Shown here piece after piece: positions 1-6,030 of a stretch of DNA of 6,384 nt. Each line of letters starts with the position of its first letter. The first letter of the stretch is position 1. Where the stretch lies: contig JAKSBO010001136.1 in assembly GCA_022361095.1 (NCBI GenBank), positions 1 through 6,384 of the forward strand, written 5' to 3'. The notes beneath the pieces were generated by a model, which had not been told where the DNA came from, ran no database searches, and saw only the letters and a program-made list of their open reading frames with translations. The stretch comes from Desulfobacterales bacterium (lineage in GTDB: Bacteria > Desulfobacterota > Desulfobacteria > Desulfobacterales > Desulfobacteraceae). The position numbers and the translations under genes were made by a program.

Positions 1-1644
1 CTCAAAGAAGGCCTCACCGTTTTCCGGGACCAGGAGTTTTCATCGGACATGAACTCACGGCCGGTGAAGCGCATCCGTGACGTGAAAAACCTTATGGCGG
101 CACAGTTTCCCGAGGACGCAGGCCCCATGACCCATCCGGTGCGGCCGGATTCATACCTTAAAATGGATAACTTTTACACCATGACCGTGTATGAAAAAGG
201 CGCTGAAGTGATCCGCATGATCTATCAGCTTTTAGGAGAGGATATGTTCAGAAAGGGTATGGATCTCTATTTTGAGAAATTTGACGGCATGGCCGTAACC
301 CTTGAGGATTTTGCCGGTGTCATGGCAGAGGTGTCCGGCCGCAACCTGGATCAATTCTTCTTGTGGTACACCCAGTCCGGTACACCGGCGGTCTCCATGA
401 CCCGCCAATATGACCAAAGCACCCAAACCCTGTCTTTGACGTTTACCCAGGCCACAGCCCCGGACAGAAATCAATCCGAGAAACACCCCTTTCACATCCC
501 TGTTCGAATCTCTTTGATCAACAAAGCCGGTGAAACGGTCAGGCAAGATGACCTGTATGAACTGACAACGGAAACCGAAACGTTTAAATTTGAAAATGTC
601 TCTGAAAATACCTATCCATCCGTGTTCAGGGAATTTACCGCGCCGGTCCGGCTGACCACGGATTTTTCAAATCAGGATCTTGCCTTTCTCATGGCCCGGG
701 ATACTGATCCCTTTAACCAGTGGCGGGCGGCCCAGACCCTGTTCATCAATGAGATCAAAGCGCTGGTGGCATCCATCCGGACCCAAAAACCCATGACGGT
801 CTCATCAGGACTTATTGATGCCTTTTCCCTGGCCCTGGCGGATAAAGGCCAAGACAGGGCGTTTCTTGCCAAAGCCCTCAGCCTTCCTTTGGAAACGGAA
901 ATCAAGGATCATTTTGAAATCATTGATGTTGAGGCCATTCACCAGGCCAGGACCCACTTAAAACAAACCCTGGCCGAAAAACTGACATCGGAACTAAAAA
1001 CCGTATATGAACTGTGCCGTTCCGCAGATCCCGATGATATTTCCGGTACGGCCATGGCAGACAGAAGCCTGAAAAACCTTTGCCTTTCCTATCTTGGCTG
1101 TCTGGCGGATAAAGAGATTCAGGCCCTTGTGGAACACCAGTTTGAAAGTGCCGGCAATATGACAGATGAATTTGCCGCCTTCAAAATCCTGAGCCACACG
1201 AATCCGGCGTTGCGAGAAAAGGCATGCCGGGCCTTTTATGAAAAATGGCAGGCCCGGACCCTGGTAATCGACAAGTGGTTTTCCGTCCAGGCCCAGTCCG
1301 GCCTTGAAGACACCTTAGACCAGGTAAAAAAACTGACCCAGCACAAAGACTTTACCATGGCCAACCCCAACAAGGTCCGGGCCCTCATATTTGCCTTTGC
1401 CATGACCAACCCCATGCATTTTCACAGGGCTGACGGCCAGGGCTATGAATTTGTGGCCGAACGGATTCTGGCCCTGGATAAAATCAACCACCAGACCGCC
1501 GCACGGCTTTGTTCTTGTTTCAATCTTTGGAAACGCTATGATGAAAACAGACAGGCCATGATGAAAAAACATCTTGAAATCATGGCCGGGCAAAAAGAGC
1601 TGTCCAAGAATCTTTATGAAATTGTCTCCAGAGCGCTGGAATAA
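1..1644 (+). CDS. pepN: Aminopeptidase N (M1 family), 5'-truncated by window edge
   Basis: Zinc metallo-aminopeptidase that removes N-terminal residues from peptides in the cytoplasm. The frame is open from base 1, so the ATG at 49 is an internal Met and not the start. 547 residues are visible, aligning from memory with about residue 318 to the end of the 870-residue E. coli PepN. The first codons read LKEGLTVFRDQEFSSD, where Glu at codon 3 (bases 7-9) is the third zinc ligand (Glu320 in E. coli). The HEXXH helix lies just outside the window. Tyr at codon 64 (bases 190-192, in VYEKGAEV) matches the transition-state-stabilising Tyr381. The rest of the catalytic domain (to about codon 127) is followed by the beta domain and then the long helical C-terminal domain (about 230-547), ending at the family's usual point. 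No frameshift is seen. It converges on the epimerase gene and ends just before a hairpin. Family assignment is very secure. Confidence 0.97.
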   Translation, partial: LKEGLTVFRDQEFSSDMNSRPVKRIRDVKNLMAAQFPEDAGPMTHPVRPDSYLKMDNFYTMTVYEKGAEVIRMIYQLLGEDMFRKGMDLYFEKFDGMAVTLEDFAGVMAEVSGRNLDQFFLWYTQSGTPAVSMTRQYDQSTQTLSLTFTQATAPDRNQSEKHPFHIPVRISLINKAGETVRQDDLYELTTETETFKFENVSENTYPSVFREFTAPVRLTTDFSNQDLAFLMARDTDPFNQWRAAQTLFINEIKALVASIRTQKPMTVSSGLIDAFSLALADKGQDRAFLAKALSLPLETEIKDHFEIIDVEAIHQARTHLKQTLAEKLTSELKTVYELCRSADPDDISGTAMADRSLKNLCLSYLGCLADKEIQALVEHQFESAGNMTDEFAAFKILSHTNPALREKACRAFYEKWQARTLVIDKWFSVQAQSGLEDTLDQVKKLTQHKDFTMANPNKVRALIFAFAMTNPMHFHRADGQGYEFVAERILALDKINHQTAARLCSCFNLWKRYDENRQAMMKKHLEIMAGQKELSKNLYEIVSRALE

Positions 1645-1655
1645 TCCGAAGTTTT

Positions 1656-1692
1656 AATTAAAGCCCCGCAATCAAACTGCGGGGCTTTAATT
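1656..1692. terminator. Bidirectional intrinsic terminator between convergent genes
   Basis: Perfect 15-bp inverted repeat: AATTAAAGCCCCGCA (1656-1670), loop ATCAAAC (1671-1677), complementary arm 1678-1692. The GC-rich core (GCCCCGCA/TGCGGGGC) is flanked by A/T runs, so on either strand the GC stem is followed by TTTAATT, which serves as an imperfect U-tract. It starts 12 bases after the pepN stop, and its last base is the third base of the epimerase TGA stop. Position, symmetry and stem strength support termination of both transcripts. The U-tract is weak, so efficiency is uncertain. Confidence 0.85.
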
Positions 1693-2696
1693 CAAGAATA
1701 GTACGCTTTATACCAATCCACAAAATTTTGTATCCCCTGTTGTACGGATGTCTCAGGCTTGAACCCGGTATCGGCGATAAGATCATCCACATCAGCCCAG
1801 GTGGCGGGCACATCACCGGCCTGCATGGGCAGATAATCAATTTTTGCTTTTTTTCCCAAGGCATCTTCAATGGCGCGGACAAAGTCCATCAACGCCACAG
1901 GCTCGTTATTGCCAATATTGTAGATCCTGTAAGGTACACACGAACTTGACGGAACCGGCGTTTTGCCGTTCCATGCAGGATCAGGTTCCGGGATATTGTT
2001 CATCACCCGGACCACGCCTTCCACAATATCGTCAATATAGGTAAAATCCCGCTTCATCTCGCCATTGTTAAACACCTTGACGGGTTCATCGGCCAACATG
2101 GCTTTGGTGAAAAGGAACAGCGCCATATCAGGCCGGCCCCAGGGGCCATACACCGTAAAAAACCGCAACCCGGTTGTCGGCAGACTGTACAAATAGCTGT
2201 AAGTATGCGCCATAAGCTCATTGGCTTTTTTGGACGCCGCATACAAACTGACCGGATGATCCACATTATGGCGGACCGAAAAAGGCATATGGGTATTCAG
2301 CCCATACACCGAACTTGACGAGGCAAACACAAGGTGCTTGACCCCGCCATGGCGGCAGCCCTCAAGAATATTGCCGAATCCCACCAGATTGGCATCCACA
2401 TAGGAGGCCGGGTTTTCAATGCTGTACCGGACCCCGGCCTGGGCCGCCAGATTCACCACACAGTCAAAGGCATTGTCCTCAAACAGCTTGGCCATGTTGG
2501 GACGGTCCGCAAGATCCAGAAAAATGAATTTAAAATCCGGATACCCGGACAATCTCGCCAGCCGGTCTTTTTTCAAATTCACATCATAATAATCGTTAAG
2601 ATTATCAATACCCCAAACACGATGACCGTCATTCAACAGCCGTAAAGAGAGCGCAGACCCAATAAACCCGGCTGCACCCGTAACTAATACATTCAT
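1692..2696 (-). CDS. NAD-dependent sugar epimerase, UDP-glucuronate 4-epimerase type
   Basis: Extended short-chain dehydrogenase/reductase of 334 residues, probably interconverting UDP-glucuronate and UDP-galacturonate in the cytoplasm to supply surface polysaccharide synthesis. Seen: the Rossmann NAD loop GAAGFIG (residues 7-13), the acidic end of beta-2 in [10 protein letters not shown] (about 29-38), [11 protein letters not shown] (about 82-92), the SSSSVYG serine stretch (126-132), catalytic YAASK (Tyr152, Lys156), and RDFTYIDD (216-223). [10 protein letters not shown] with NDYYD and GPWGRPDMA is typical of the LpsL/CapI/plant GAE group rather than of GalE or RmlB, which is the main alternative. 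Start choice: an in-frame TTG at 2702 would begin right against the AAAGGG ribosome site (2703-2708), whereas ATG 2696 sits 6 bases after it, so ATG is preferred. It stands alone with no neighbouring polysaccharide genes. Substrate is inferred from family resemblance only. Confidence 0.93.
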   Translation of the reverse strand: MNVLVTGAAGFIGSALSLRLLNDGHRVWGIDNLNDYYDVNLKKDRLARLSGYPDFKFIFLDLADRPNMAKLFEDNAFDCVVNLAAQAGVRYSIENPASYVDANLVGFGNILEGCRHGGVKHLVFASSSSVYGLNTHMPFSVRHNVDHPVSLYAASKKANELMAHTYSYLYSLPTTGLRFFTVYGPWGRPDMALFLFTKAMLADEPVKVFNNGEMKRDFTYIDDIVEGVVRVMNNIPEPDPAWNGKTPVPSSSCVPYRIYNIGNNEPVALMDFVRAIEDALGKKAKIDYLPMQAGDVPATWADVDDLIADTGFKPETSVQQGIQNFVDWYKAYYS

Positions 2697-2817
2697 GTTC
2701 AACCCTTTAACCTAAAAAATATGACGTCAAAAAAAATCCGTGATTCGACGTTCCTGTATTCTGATCGCCCCACTCCCGGATGAACCGGAAAGCCCGTTTG
2801 TTTACTCAAGTTTCCAT

Positions 2818-2846
2818 GTTGTACCATGATCAGATATCTGTGACAA
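2818..2846 (-). promoter_or_regulatory. Candidate sigma70 promoter for the epimerase gene
   Basis: On the minus strand, a -35 box TTGTCA (2846-2841, 5 of 6 to consensus) is followed by a 17-base spacer and a -10 box TACAAC (2823-2818, 4 of 6), which is preceded by TGG, an extended -10 element. A start near 2811 would give a leader of roughly 115 bases. The spacer contains a perfect 10-bp palindrome, CAGATATCTG (2831-2840), which could be an operator. Spacing and orientation are right; activity is untested. Confidence 0.5.
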
Positions 2847-2954
2847 ATCAAGGGATGCAATCTAAACAAAGTAACACATCATCGCCTTTGTTTTAATCCG
2901 CCCTTTTGTCAACCTGCACACCCAAAAGGCCTGGCTACTCATTGTTAAAACCGA

Positions 2955-2983
2955 TTTATTTTGCTCGGTATATACCTTATAAT
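2955..2983 (+). promoter_or_regulatory. Candidate promoter for the universal stress protein gene
   Basis: A consensus -10 box TATAAT (2978-2983) lies 17 bases after TTTATT (2955-2960), which matches only 3 of 6 bases of the -35 consensus. The spacer contains the palindrome GGTATATACC (2967-2976). A start near 2990 would give a leader of about 150 bases before the ATG at 3141. The poor -35 would fit a promoter needing an activator, but this is inference. Confidence 0.35.
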
Positions 2984-3130
2984 CAAATCATACGATCTCT
3001 TATCTGTTTGTGCTTTTTTTATTTTTCCTGCTGGGACGGTGATCGGCTATTTTTGCCCAATGGATTTAATTCATAACACATCGGCTTTGACCGGAGATTA
3101 AAACCACCCGGTGCCGGGCAAAGACCGGAG

Positions 3131-3135
3131 AGGAG
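3131..3135 (+). promoter_or_regulatory. Ribosome binding site deciding the usp start
   Basis: AGGAG, within the purine run 3127-3140, lies 5 bases before ATG 3141. The in-frame GTG at 3111 lacks a comparable site and would add ten residues not found in this family, so ATG 3141 is taken as the start. Confidence 0.85.
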
Positions 3136-3140
3136 AAGAG

Positions 3141-3563
3141 ATGAATTTTAAAAAAATCCTTAATCCCGTAGACGGTTCAGAACATTCCAGGCGCTCCACC
3201 CAATATTCCGTTGAATTGGCAAAGCAATTCAATTCAAAAATCATATTGCTGCACTGCCACGAGAAGTTCCCCGTTGTTCTGGCCGAACCGCATTTTCAAA
3301 ATGCCATCAATAAAATCTTGAAAAATTCCGAAGAATTGACCGAACCGTTTGAAGCGTTGTTGGAAAAGAGCGGCGTTGAATATGAAATCCGGATTCTGGA
3401 AGGCTCCCCCGGCATGAATATCGACACTGTCGTGAACATAGAAAAAATTGATTTAATCGTCATGGGCTCCAGGGGGGTGAGTAATCTTGAAGGCCTTTTC
3501 CTTGGCTCTGTGGCGCACCAGGTGCTTCACAAGGTGCAATGCCCGGTATTCATAATAAAATAA
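3141..3563 (+). CDS. Universal stress protein, UspA family, ATP-binding type
   Basis: Single-domain cytoplasmic universal stress protein of 140 residues, the usual length for one domain. It starts with the typical first strand and turn FKKILNPVDGSEHS, followed by a helix and the strand IILLHCHE (about 39-46). The C-terminal nucleotide loop fits G-2x-G-9x-G-S exactly: GSRG at 109-112, nine residues, then GS at 122-123. The protein ends with the expected final strand CPVFIIK. That motif marks the ATP-binding subgroup (MJ0577-like), as opposed to UspA proper, which lacks it. Members help cells survive starvation, oxidative or redox stress, usually as dimers; the trigger here cannot be read from sequence. 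The gene is monocistronic: divergent from the epimerase and convergent with pspF, with a large palindrome starting 3 bases after its stop. Confidence 0.95.
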   Translation: MNFKKILNPVDGSEHSRRSTQYSVELAKQFNSKIILLHCHEKFPVVLAEPHFQNAINKILKNSEELTEPFEALLEKSGVEYEIRILEGSPGMNIDTVVNIEKIDLIVMGSRGVSNLEGLFLGSVAHQVLHKVQCPVFIIK

Positions 3564-3565
3564 TA

Positions 3566-3684
3566 TTTGGACGGAAAGTCACCTACCTGCGGCGTTGCAG
3601 AAAAATTTGTAATCCTCACAACCATGAGGTTGCTCCGGTTACATATTTTTCTGCGCCTTGTATCTGGGCAACGTTTCGTCCAAA
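3566..3684. repeat. 119-bp imperfect palindrome, possible REP/MITE-like element
   Basis: The ends are perfect inverted copies: TTTGGACG (3566-3573) and CGTCCAAA (3677-3684). An inner pair, GCAGAAAAATTTGTAA (3597-3612) and TTACATATTTTTCTGC (3639-3654), matches at 15 of 16 positions. The centre is CAACC-ATGA-GGTTG (3619-3632). The segments between these arms match only loosely. The element fills the convergent gap between usp and pspF and contains no plausible gene. The folded RNA on either strand could act as a terminator or mRNA stabiliser. Its size, conserved ends and intergenic position resemble a dispersed non-autonomous repeat, but only one copy is visible here, so that reading is inferred. 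Confidence 0.7.
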
Positions 3685-3738
3685 CACGAGGTTCGTACAG
3701 ACACGAGATAACCAATTAAAATTATGCTGAAGGGCGGA

Positions 3739-4812
3739 TCACATCCCATGCTTTTTTTTCAGGCCCCGGAACTGGTCATAGGACAATCCAAGATTTGCTG
3801 AGGCCTGTTTCTGGTTAAACCGGGCTGCACTTAACGCCTGGGACAAACGGAAGCGTTCAAGGGCAAGTACGGCCTTTTTCAGTGGCAGACCGGCCAACTC
3901 CGCCAATACCGTTTCAGCATCCTTGATTGACGCTATCCCTGCAGACGACGTGGCTGCTGGGTTTTCCGCCTGTTGGATTGACGGCGCCCCCGGGCCGGGC
4001 AGCGGTCCGTATGGCGATGTAAAGGGAGAAAAGTCAATCCGGTCAATAACCGGGCCGTTTGCCTTATAGACTGCACGTTCCACCACATTTTTCAATTCCC
4101 GGACATTCCCGGGCCACACATGGGCTTCAAGATCATGAATTGCTTTTTTTCCAAATTCAGGCACCTGATCGCCCCCCAACTCAAAGGCCATACGTCCGGC
4201 AAAATGATTGGCCAGCAGCATTACATCCCCTTTGCGCACCCGCAGCGGGGGAACGTAAATCACCTCAAAGGAGAGACGGTCCAGAAGGTCCTGCTTAAAA
4301 AGGCCGGCCCGGGCCATTTGGGCCAAATCCACATTGGCCGCCCCCACGATGCGGACATCGGTATGGACAGGAGAGACCGCCCCTACCCGTTCAAACCGGC
4401 CGTATTCCACCACCCGTAGAATCTTCTCCTGAACTTCCATGGGGATATTTCCGATCTCATCCAGGAACAGCGTACCGCCGTCAGCCTGTTCAAACCGCCC
4501 GATACGGCGGGTTCCGGCCCCGGTAAACGCCCCTTTTTCATATCCGAAAAGCTCGGATTCGATCAACGTGGCGGTTAAAGCCGCACAGTTCAAGGTAACA
4601 AAAGGCTTTTGCCAGCGCCGGGATAAAAAGTGCAGCCGTGCGGAAGCCAGCTCCTTGCCTGTGCCACGCTCCCCTAAAATCAGTACAGGCCGGTCAATGG
4701 ATGCGACCCGGGAAATCTGTTCCTGGAAACCTAAAAACGCTTCGGACTGCCCTAAGGCCTCGGACATGTTCACTGGCCCGGTGCTGTTATCCATAGAATC
4801 GCGATATACCAA
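3739..4812 (-). CDS. pspF: PspF, sigma54-dependent activator of the phage-shock operon
   Basis: AAA+ enhancer-binding protein that remodels sigma54-RNA polymerase at the psp promoter. About 357 residues with no N-terminal sensory domain, as in E. coli PspF. Seen: Walker A GERGTGKE (47-54), the sigma54-contacting GAFTGA loop (94-99), Walker B GGTLFLDE (112-119), arginine-finger region DLLDRLSFEV (about 176-185), sensor II WPGNVRELKN (about 234-243), and a C-terminal helix-turn-helix (about 332-357). Trp67 in SRRWQKPF corresponds to E. coli Trp56, the residue known to contact PspA, so repression by PspA is probably kept. A Pro/Ala-rich linker of about 50 residues (263-315) makes it longer than the roughly 325-residue E. 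coli protein. Start: TTG 4812 follows GGAGG (4818-4822) by 5 bases; ATG 4794 and ATG 4767 lack a good site; TTG 4824 precedes that site. It is divergent from pspABC, the classic arrangement. Confidence 0.95.
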   Translation of the reverse strand: MVYRDSMDNSTGPVNMSEALGQSEAFLGFQEQISRVASIDRPVLILGERGTGKELASARLHFLSRRWQKPFVTLNCAALTATLIESELFGYEKGAFTGAGTRRIGRFEQADGGTLFLDEIGNIPMEVQEKILRVVEYGRFERVGAVSPVHTDVRIVGAANVDLAQMARAGLFKQDLLDRLSFEVIYVPPLRVRKGDVMLLANHFAGRMAFELGGDQVPEFGKKAIHDLEAHVWPGNVRELKNVVERAVYKANGPVIDRIDFSPFTSPYGPLPGPGAPSIQQAENPAATSSAGIASIKDAETVLAELAGLPLKKAVLALERFRLSQALSAARFNQKQASANLGLSYDQFRGLKKKHGM

Positions 4813-4817
4813 CGCCA

Positions 4818-4822
4818 CCTCC
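4818..4822 (-). promoter_or_regulatory. Ribosome binding site pointing to a TTG start for pspF
   Basis: The minus strand reads GGAGG at 4822-4818, 5 bases before an in-frame TTG (4812-4810). The first in-frame ATG (4794-4792) lies 23 bases away, too far to use this site. This favours a non-ATG start that would keep PspF levels low, though initiation at 4794 cannot be excluded. Confidence 0.6.
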
Positions 4823-4824
4823 AA

Positions 4825-4892
4825 ACAAAATAATGGTTAAAGCAACCAAATATCAGTATCATATACCATATTACAGTCAAAACCACCATACA
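4825..4892. promoter_or_regulatory. Phased ACCA repeats, candidate PspF upstream activating sequence
   Basis: Related octamers recur every 20 bases: ACAAAATA (4825), ACCAAATA (4845), ACCATATT (4865) and ACCATACA (4885). The second overlaps an inverted repeat TGGTT-AAAGC-AACCA (4834-4848). Relative to the predicted pspA start near 4981, the last three span about -136 to -89, the distance at which enhancer-binding proteins usually bind. Spacing of two helical turns would put protomers on one DNA face. The region also lies upstream of pspF, so binding here could repress pspF as in E. coli. The region is A/C-rich, so chance is possible. Confidence 0.4.
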
Positions 4893-4954
4893 TAAAACTT
4901 CACAACACAAGATAACACCCTGAAATTCAAAGCAAACTAAACCACAATACTTTA

Positions 4955-4970
4955 TGGCACACTTTCTGCT
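4955..4970 (+). promoter_or_regulatory. Sigma54 (-24/-12) promoter of pspABC
   Basis: TGGCACACTTTCTGCT matches the sigma54 consensus TGGCACG-N4-TTGCW closely. The invariant GG (4956-4957) and GC (4968-4969) are at the exact canonical spacing, and the -24 element TGGCAC is perfect. Transcription should start near 4981, giving a leader of about 60 bases before pspA at 5042. A sigma54 promoter directly upstream of pspA, with pspF divergent, is exactly what Psp biology predicts. Confidence 0.92.
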
Positions 4971-5041
4971 CTTCTACTTTGATAACGCTGTAAACACTAA
5001 ACGCAGAAAAATTTTAAAACCCTTATAACAGGAGAATAAAA

Positions 5042-5722
5042 ATGGGGATTTTTACACGCTTTAGGGATATCGTATCTTCAAACATTAACGCCATGCTGGA
5101 CAAAGCCGAAGACCCTGAAAAGATGATCAAACTTATGATCCGGGAAATGGAAGACACCCTGATTGAACTTAAATCATCCTGTGCCGGTGCCATTGCCAAC
5201 CATAAGAAGGTGGAACGTTTAGGCCGGGAGGCCCGGGAAAAAAAGACATTCTGGAATGAAAAAGCAGAGCTGGCCGTAACCAAAGGCCGTGACGACCTTG
5301 CCCGCCAGGCCCTGTTGGAAAAACGCAGGTTCACCCAGCGCCTGGAAGTGGTGGAAACCGAACTTGTTGATATTTCAGCTATGGTGGATCAGTACAAAAA
5401 TGACATCACGGAGCTTGAAACAAAACTGAAATCAGCCCGGGAAAAACAGCGCATGCTGGTTCAGCGGCACATCCGGGCCAGGCATAAAAAACGGGCCAGG
5501 CAGGAAATCCGCAGGGCAGACAGTTCGGAAGTGATCAAAAAATTCGAAGAGATGGAAAACCATATTGAGCGCATGGAAGCCGAAGCTGATCTCGTTGGTT
5601 TCGGCAAACGCTCCAGCCTTGAGACCGCTTTTGATGACCTGGCCGCCGACGAGGAGATCGAAAACGAACTCAATGAACTGAAATCCTCCCAATCCGGAGC
5701 AATTGATGATACAAAATCCTAG
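5042..5722 (+). CDS. pspA: Phage shock protein A (PspA/IM30 family)
   Basis: Peripheral inner-membrane protein of 226 residues (E. coli PspA has 222). It has two roles in the family: binding PspF to block its ATPase, and assembling into large oligomers on damaged membrane to limit proton leak. The N-terminus MGIFTRFRDIVSSNINAML is the amphipathic membrane-binding helix, followed by the near-invariant KAEDPEKM (about 21-28) and then MIREMEDTL (32-40). Nearly all the rest is charged heptad-rich coiled coil (about 24-190), with the conserved EKAELAVTKGRDDLARQAL block (about 74-92). The tail GFGKRSSLETAFDDLAADEEI (about 185-205) matches the E. coli ending. GGAG (5031-5034) lies 7 bases before ATG. 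It is the first gene of the operon, under the sigma54 promoter, and pspB follows after 30 bases. Vipp1/IM30 is unlikely: the C-terminal extension is missing and the neighbours are psp genes. Confidence 0.98.
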   Translation: MGIFTRFRDIVSSNINAMLDKAEDPEKMIKLMIREMEDTLIELKSSCAGAIANHKKVERLGREAREKKTFWNEKAELAVTKGRDDLARQALLEKRRFTQRLEVVETELVDISAMVDQYKNDITELETKLKSAREKQRMLVQRHIRARHKKRARQEIRRADSSEVIKKFEEMENHIERMEAEADLVGFGKRSSLETAFDDLAADEEIENELNELKSSQSGAIDDTKS

Positions 5723-5752
5723 GCCTGATTTTGACAATACCAAAGGAGGAAT

Positions 5753-5998
5753 ATGAGCAGCGTAATTATTACAATCATCACAGTCGGCGGGTCAATACTT
5801 GCCCTGGTCATCTTAGGGATCATCATCATCGGCAGTATCCGGGCGGCGAAAATCGGAGGGCTTTCAAAAAATGAAAAGGAGACCCGGACCGAAGAGACAA
5901 GAATGATCCAGGACATATACAATGCCCTGCCCAGAATGGAGGAACGGATTGAAGCCCTTGAAACCATACTCATCGAACGCGGGCACCAAAATAAATAA
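5753..5998 (+). CDS. pspB: Phage shock protein B-like small membrane protein
   Basis: 81-residue inner-membrane protein (E. coli PspB has 74) that in known systems pairs with PspC to sense envelope stress and recruit PspA away from PspF. Residues 4-28 form one very hydrophobic helix rich in Ile/Val. A charged cytoplasmic segment and a predicted coiled coil (about 44-76) follow, containing RMEERIEALETIL (61-73), which closely resembles the end of E. coli PspB. The N-terminal half shows little sequence identity, as expected for a membrane anchor. Its position between pspA and pspC supports the call. AAAGGAGG (5742-5749) is a strong ribosome site but only 3 bases from ATG, and there is no better start nearby. 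A longer antisense frame (5719-6057) is discounted because pspB fits the operon and has family similarity. Confidence 0.9.
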   Translation: MSSVIITIITVGGSILALVILGIIIIGSIRAAKIGGLSKNEKETRTEETRMIQDIYNALPRMEERIEALETILIERGHQNK

Positions 5999-6030
5999 CG
6001 GCTGTTTTCAACAGGTCTGAAAGGAAAAAA

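Larger units (their letters stand above)
2697..3140. other. 444-bp divergent intergenic region, no supported gene
   Basis: Gap between the divergently transcribed epimerase and universal stress protein genes. It holds the two promoter candidates listed separately. It also has TGACGTCA (2722-2729), CAGATATCTG (2831-2840) and GGTATATACC (2967-2976), all perfect palindromes, and a 7-bp stem CCTTTTG/CAAAAGG (2902-2908 with 2923-2929, 14-base loop). CCCGG-TG-CCGGG lies at 3107-3118. The only short open frame examined (ATG at 2815, 26 codons) has no ribosome site. I recognise no riboswitch or RNA gene, although the long leaders on both sides leave room for regulation. Confidence 0.6.

Noticed and set aside
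2334..2645. 103-residue plus-strand frame inside the epimerase gene
   Set aside because: It is antisense to a gene with all its catalytic motifs intact, and no independent protein similarity was seen.
2722..2729. TGACGTCA palindrome near the epimerase start
   Set aside because: An isolated 8-bp palindrome is expected by chance in a gap this size, and no second copy or promoter context supports an operator.
2815..2895. Short plus-strand frame of 26 codons in the epimerase-usp gap
   Set aside because: No ribosome site, overlaps the promoter candidate for the epimerase, and shows no recognisable protein feature.
3539..3730. Overlapping short frames on both strands across the usp-pspF gap
   Set aside because: They are translations of the palindromic repeat, without ribosome sites or protein-like composition.
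4439..4840. 133-residue plus-strand frame overlapping pspF
   Set aside because: It is a shadow of the pspF coding strand; the opposite frame carries all the AAA+ motifs.
4851..4863. Possible IHF site TATCAGTATCATA upstream of pspA
   Set aside because: Two mismatches to the core consensus, and it lies upstream of or inside the presumed enhancer rather than between enhancer and promoter.
4852..4880. Sigma70-like promoter for pspF on the minus strand, TTGACT at 4880-4875
   Set aside because: The -35 is good (5 of 6), but no hexamer at 16-18 bases downstream matches TATAAT at more than 3 of 6 positions, so it is not listed as a feature.
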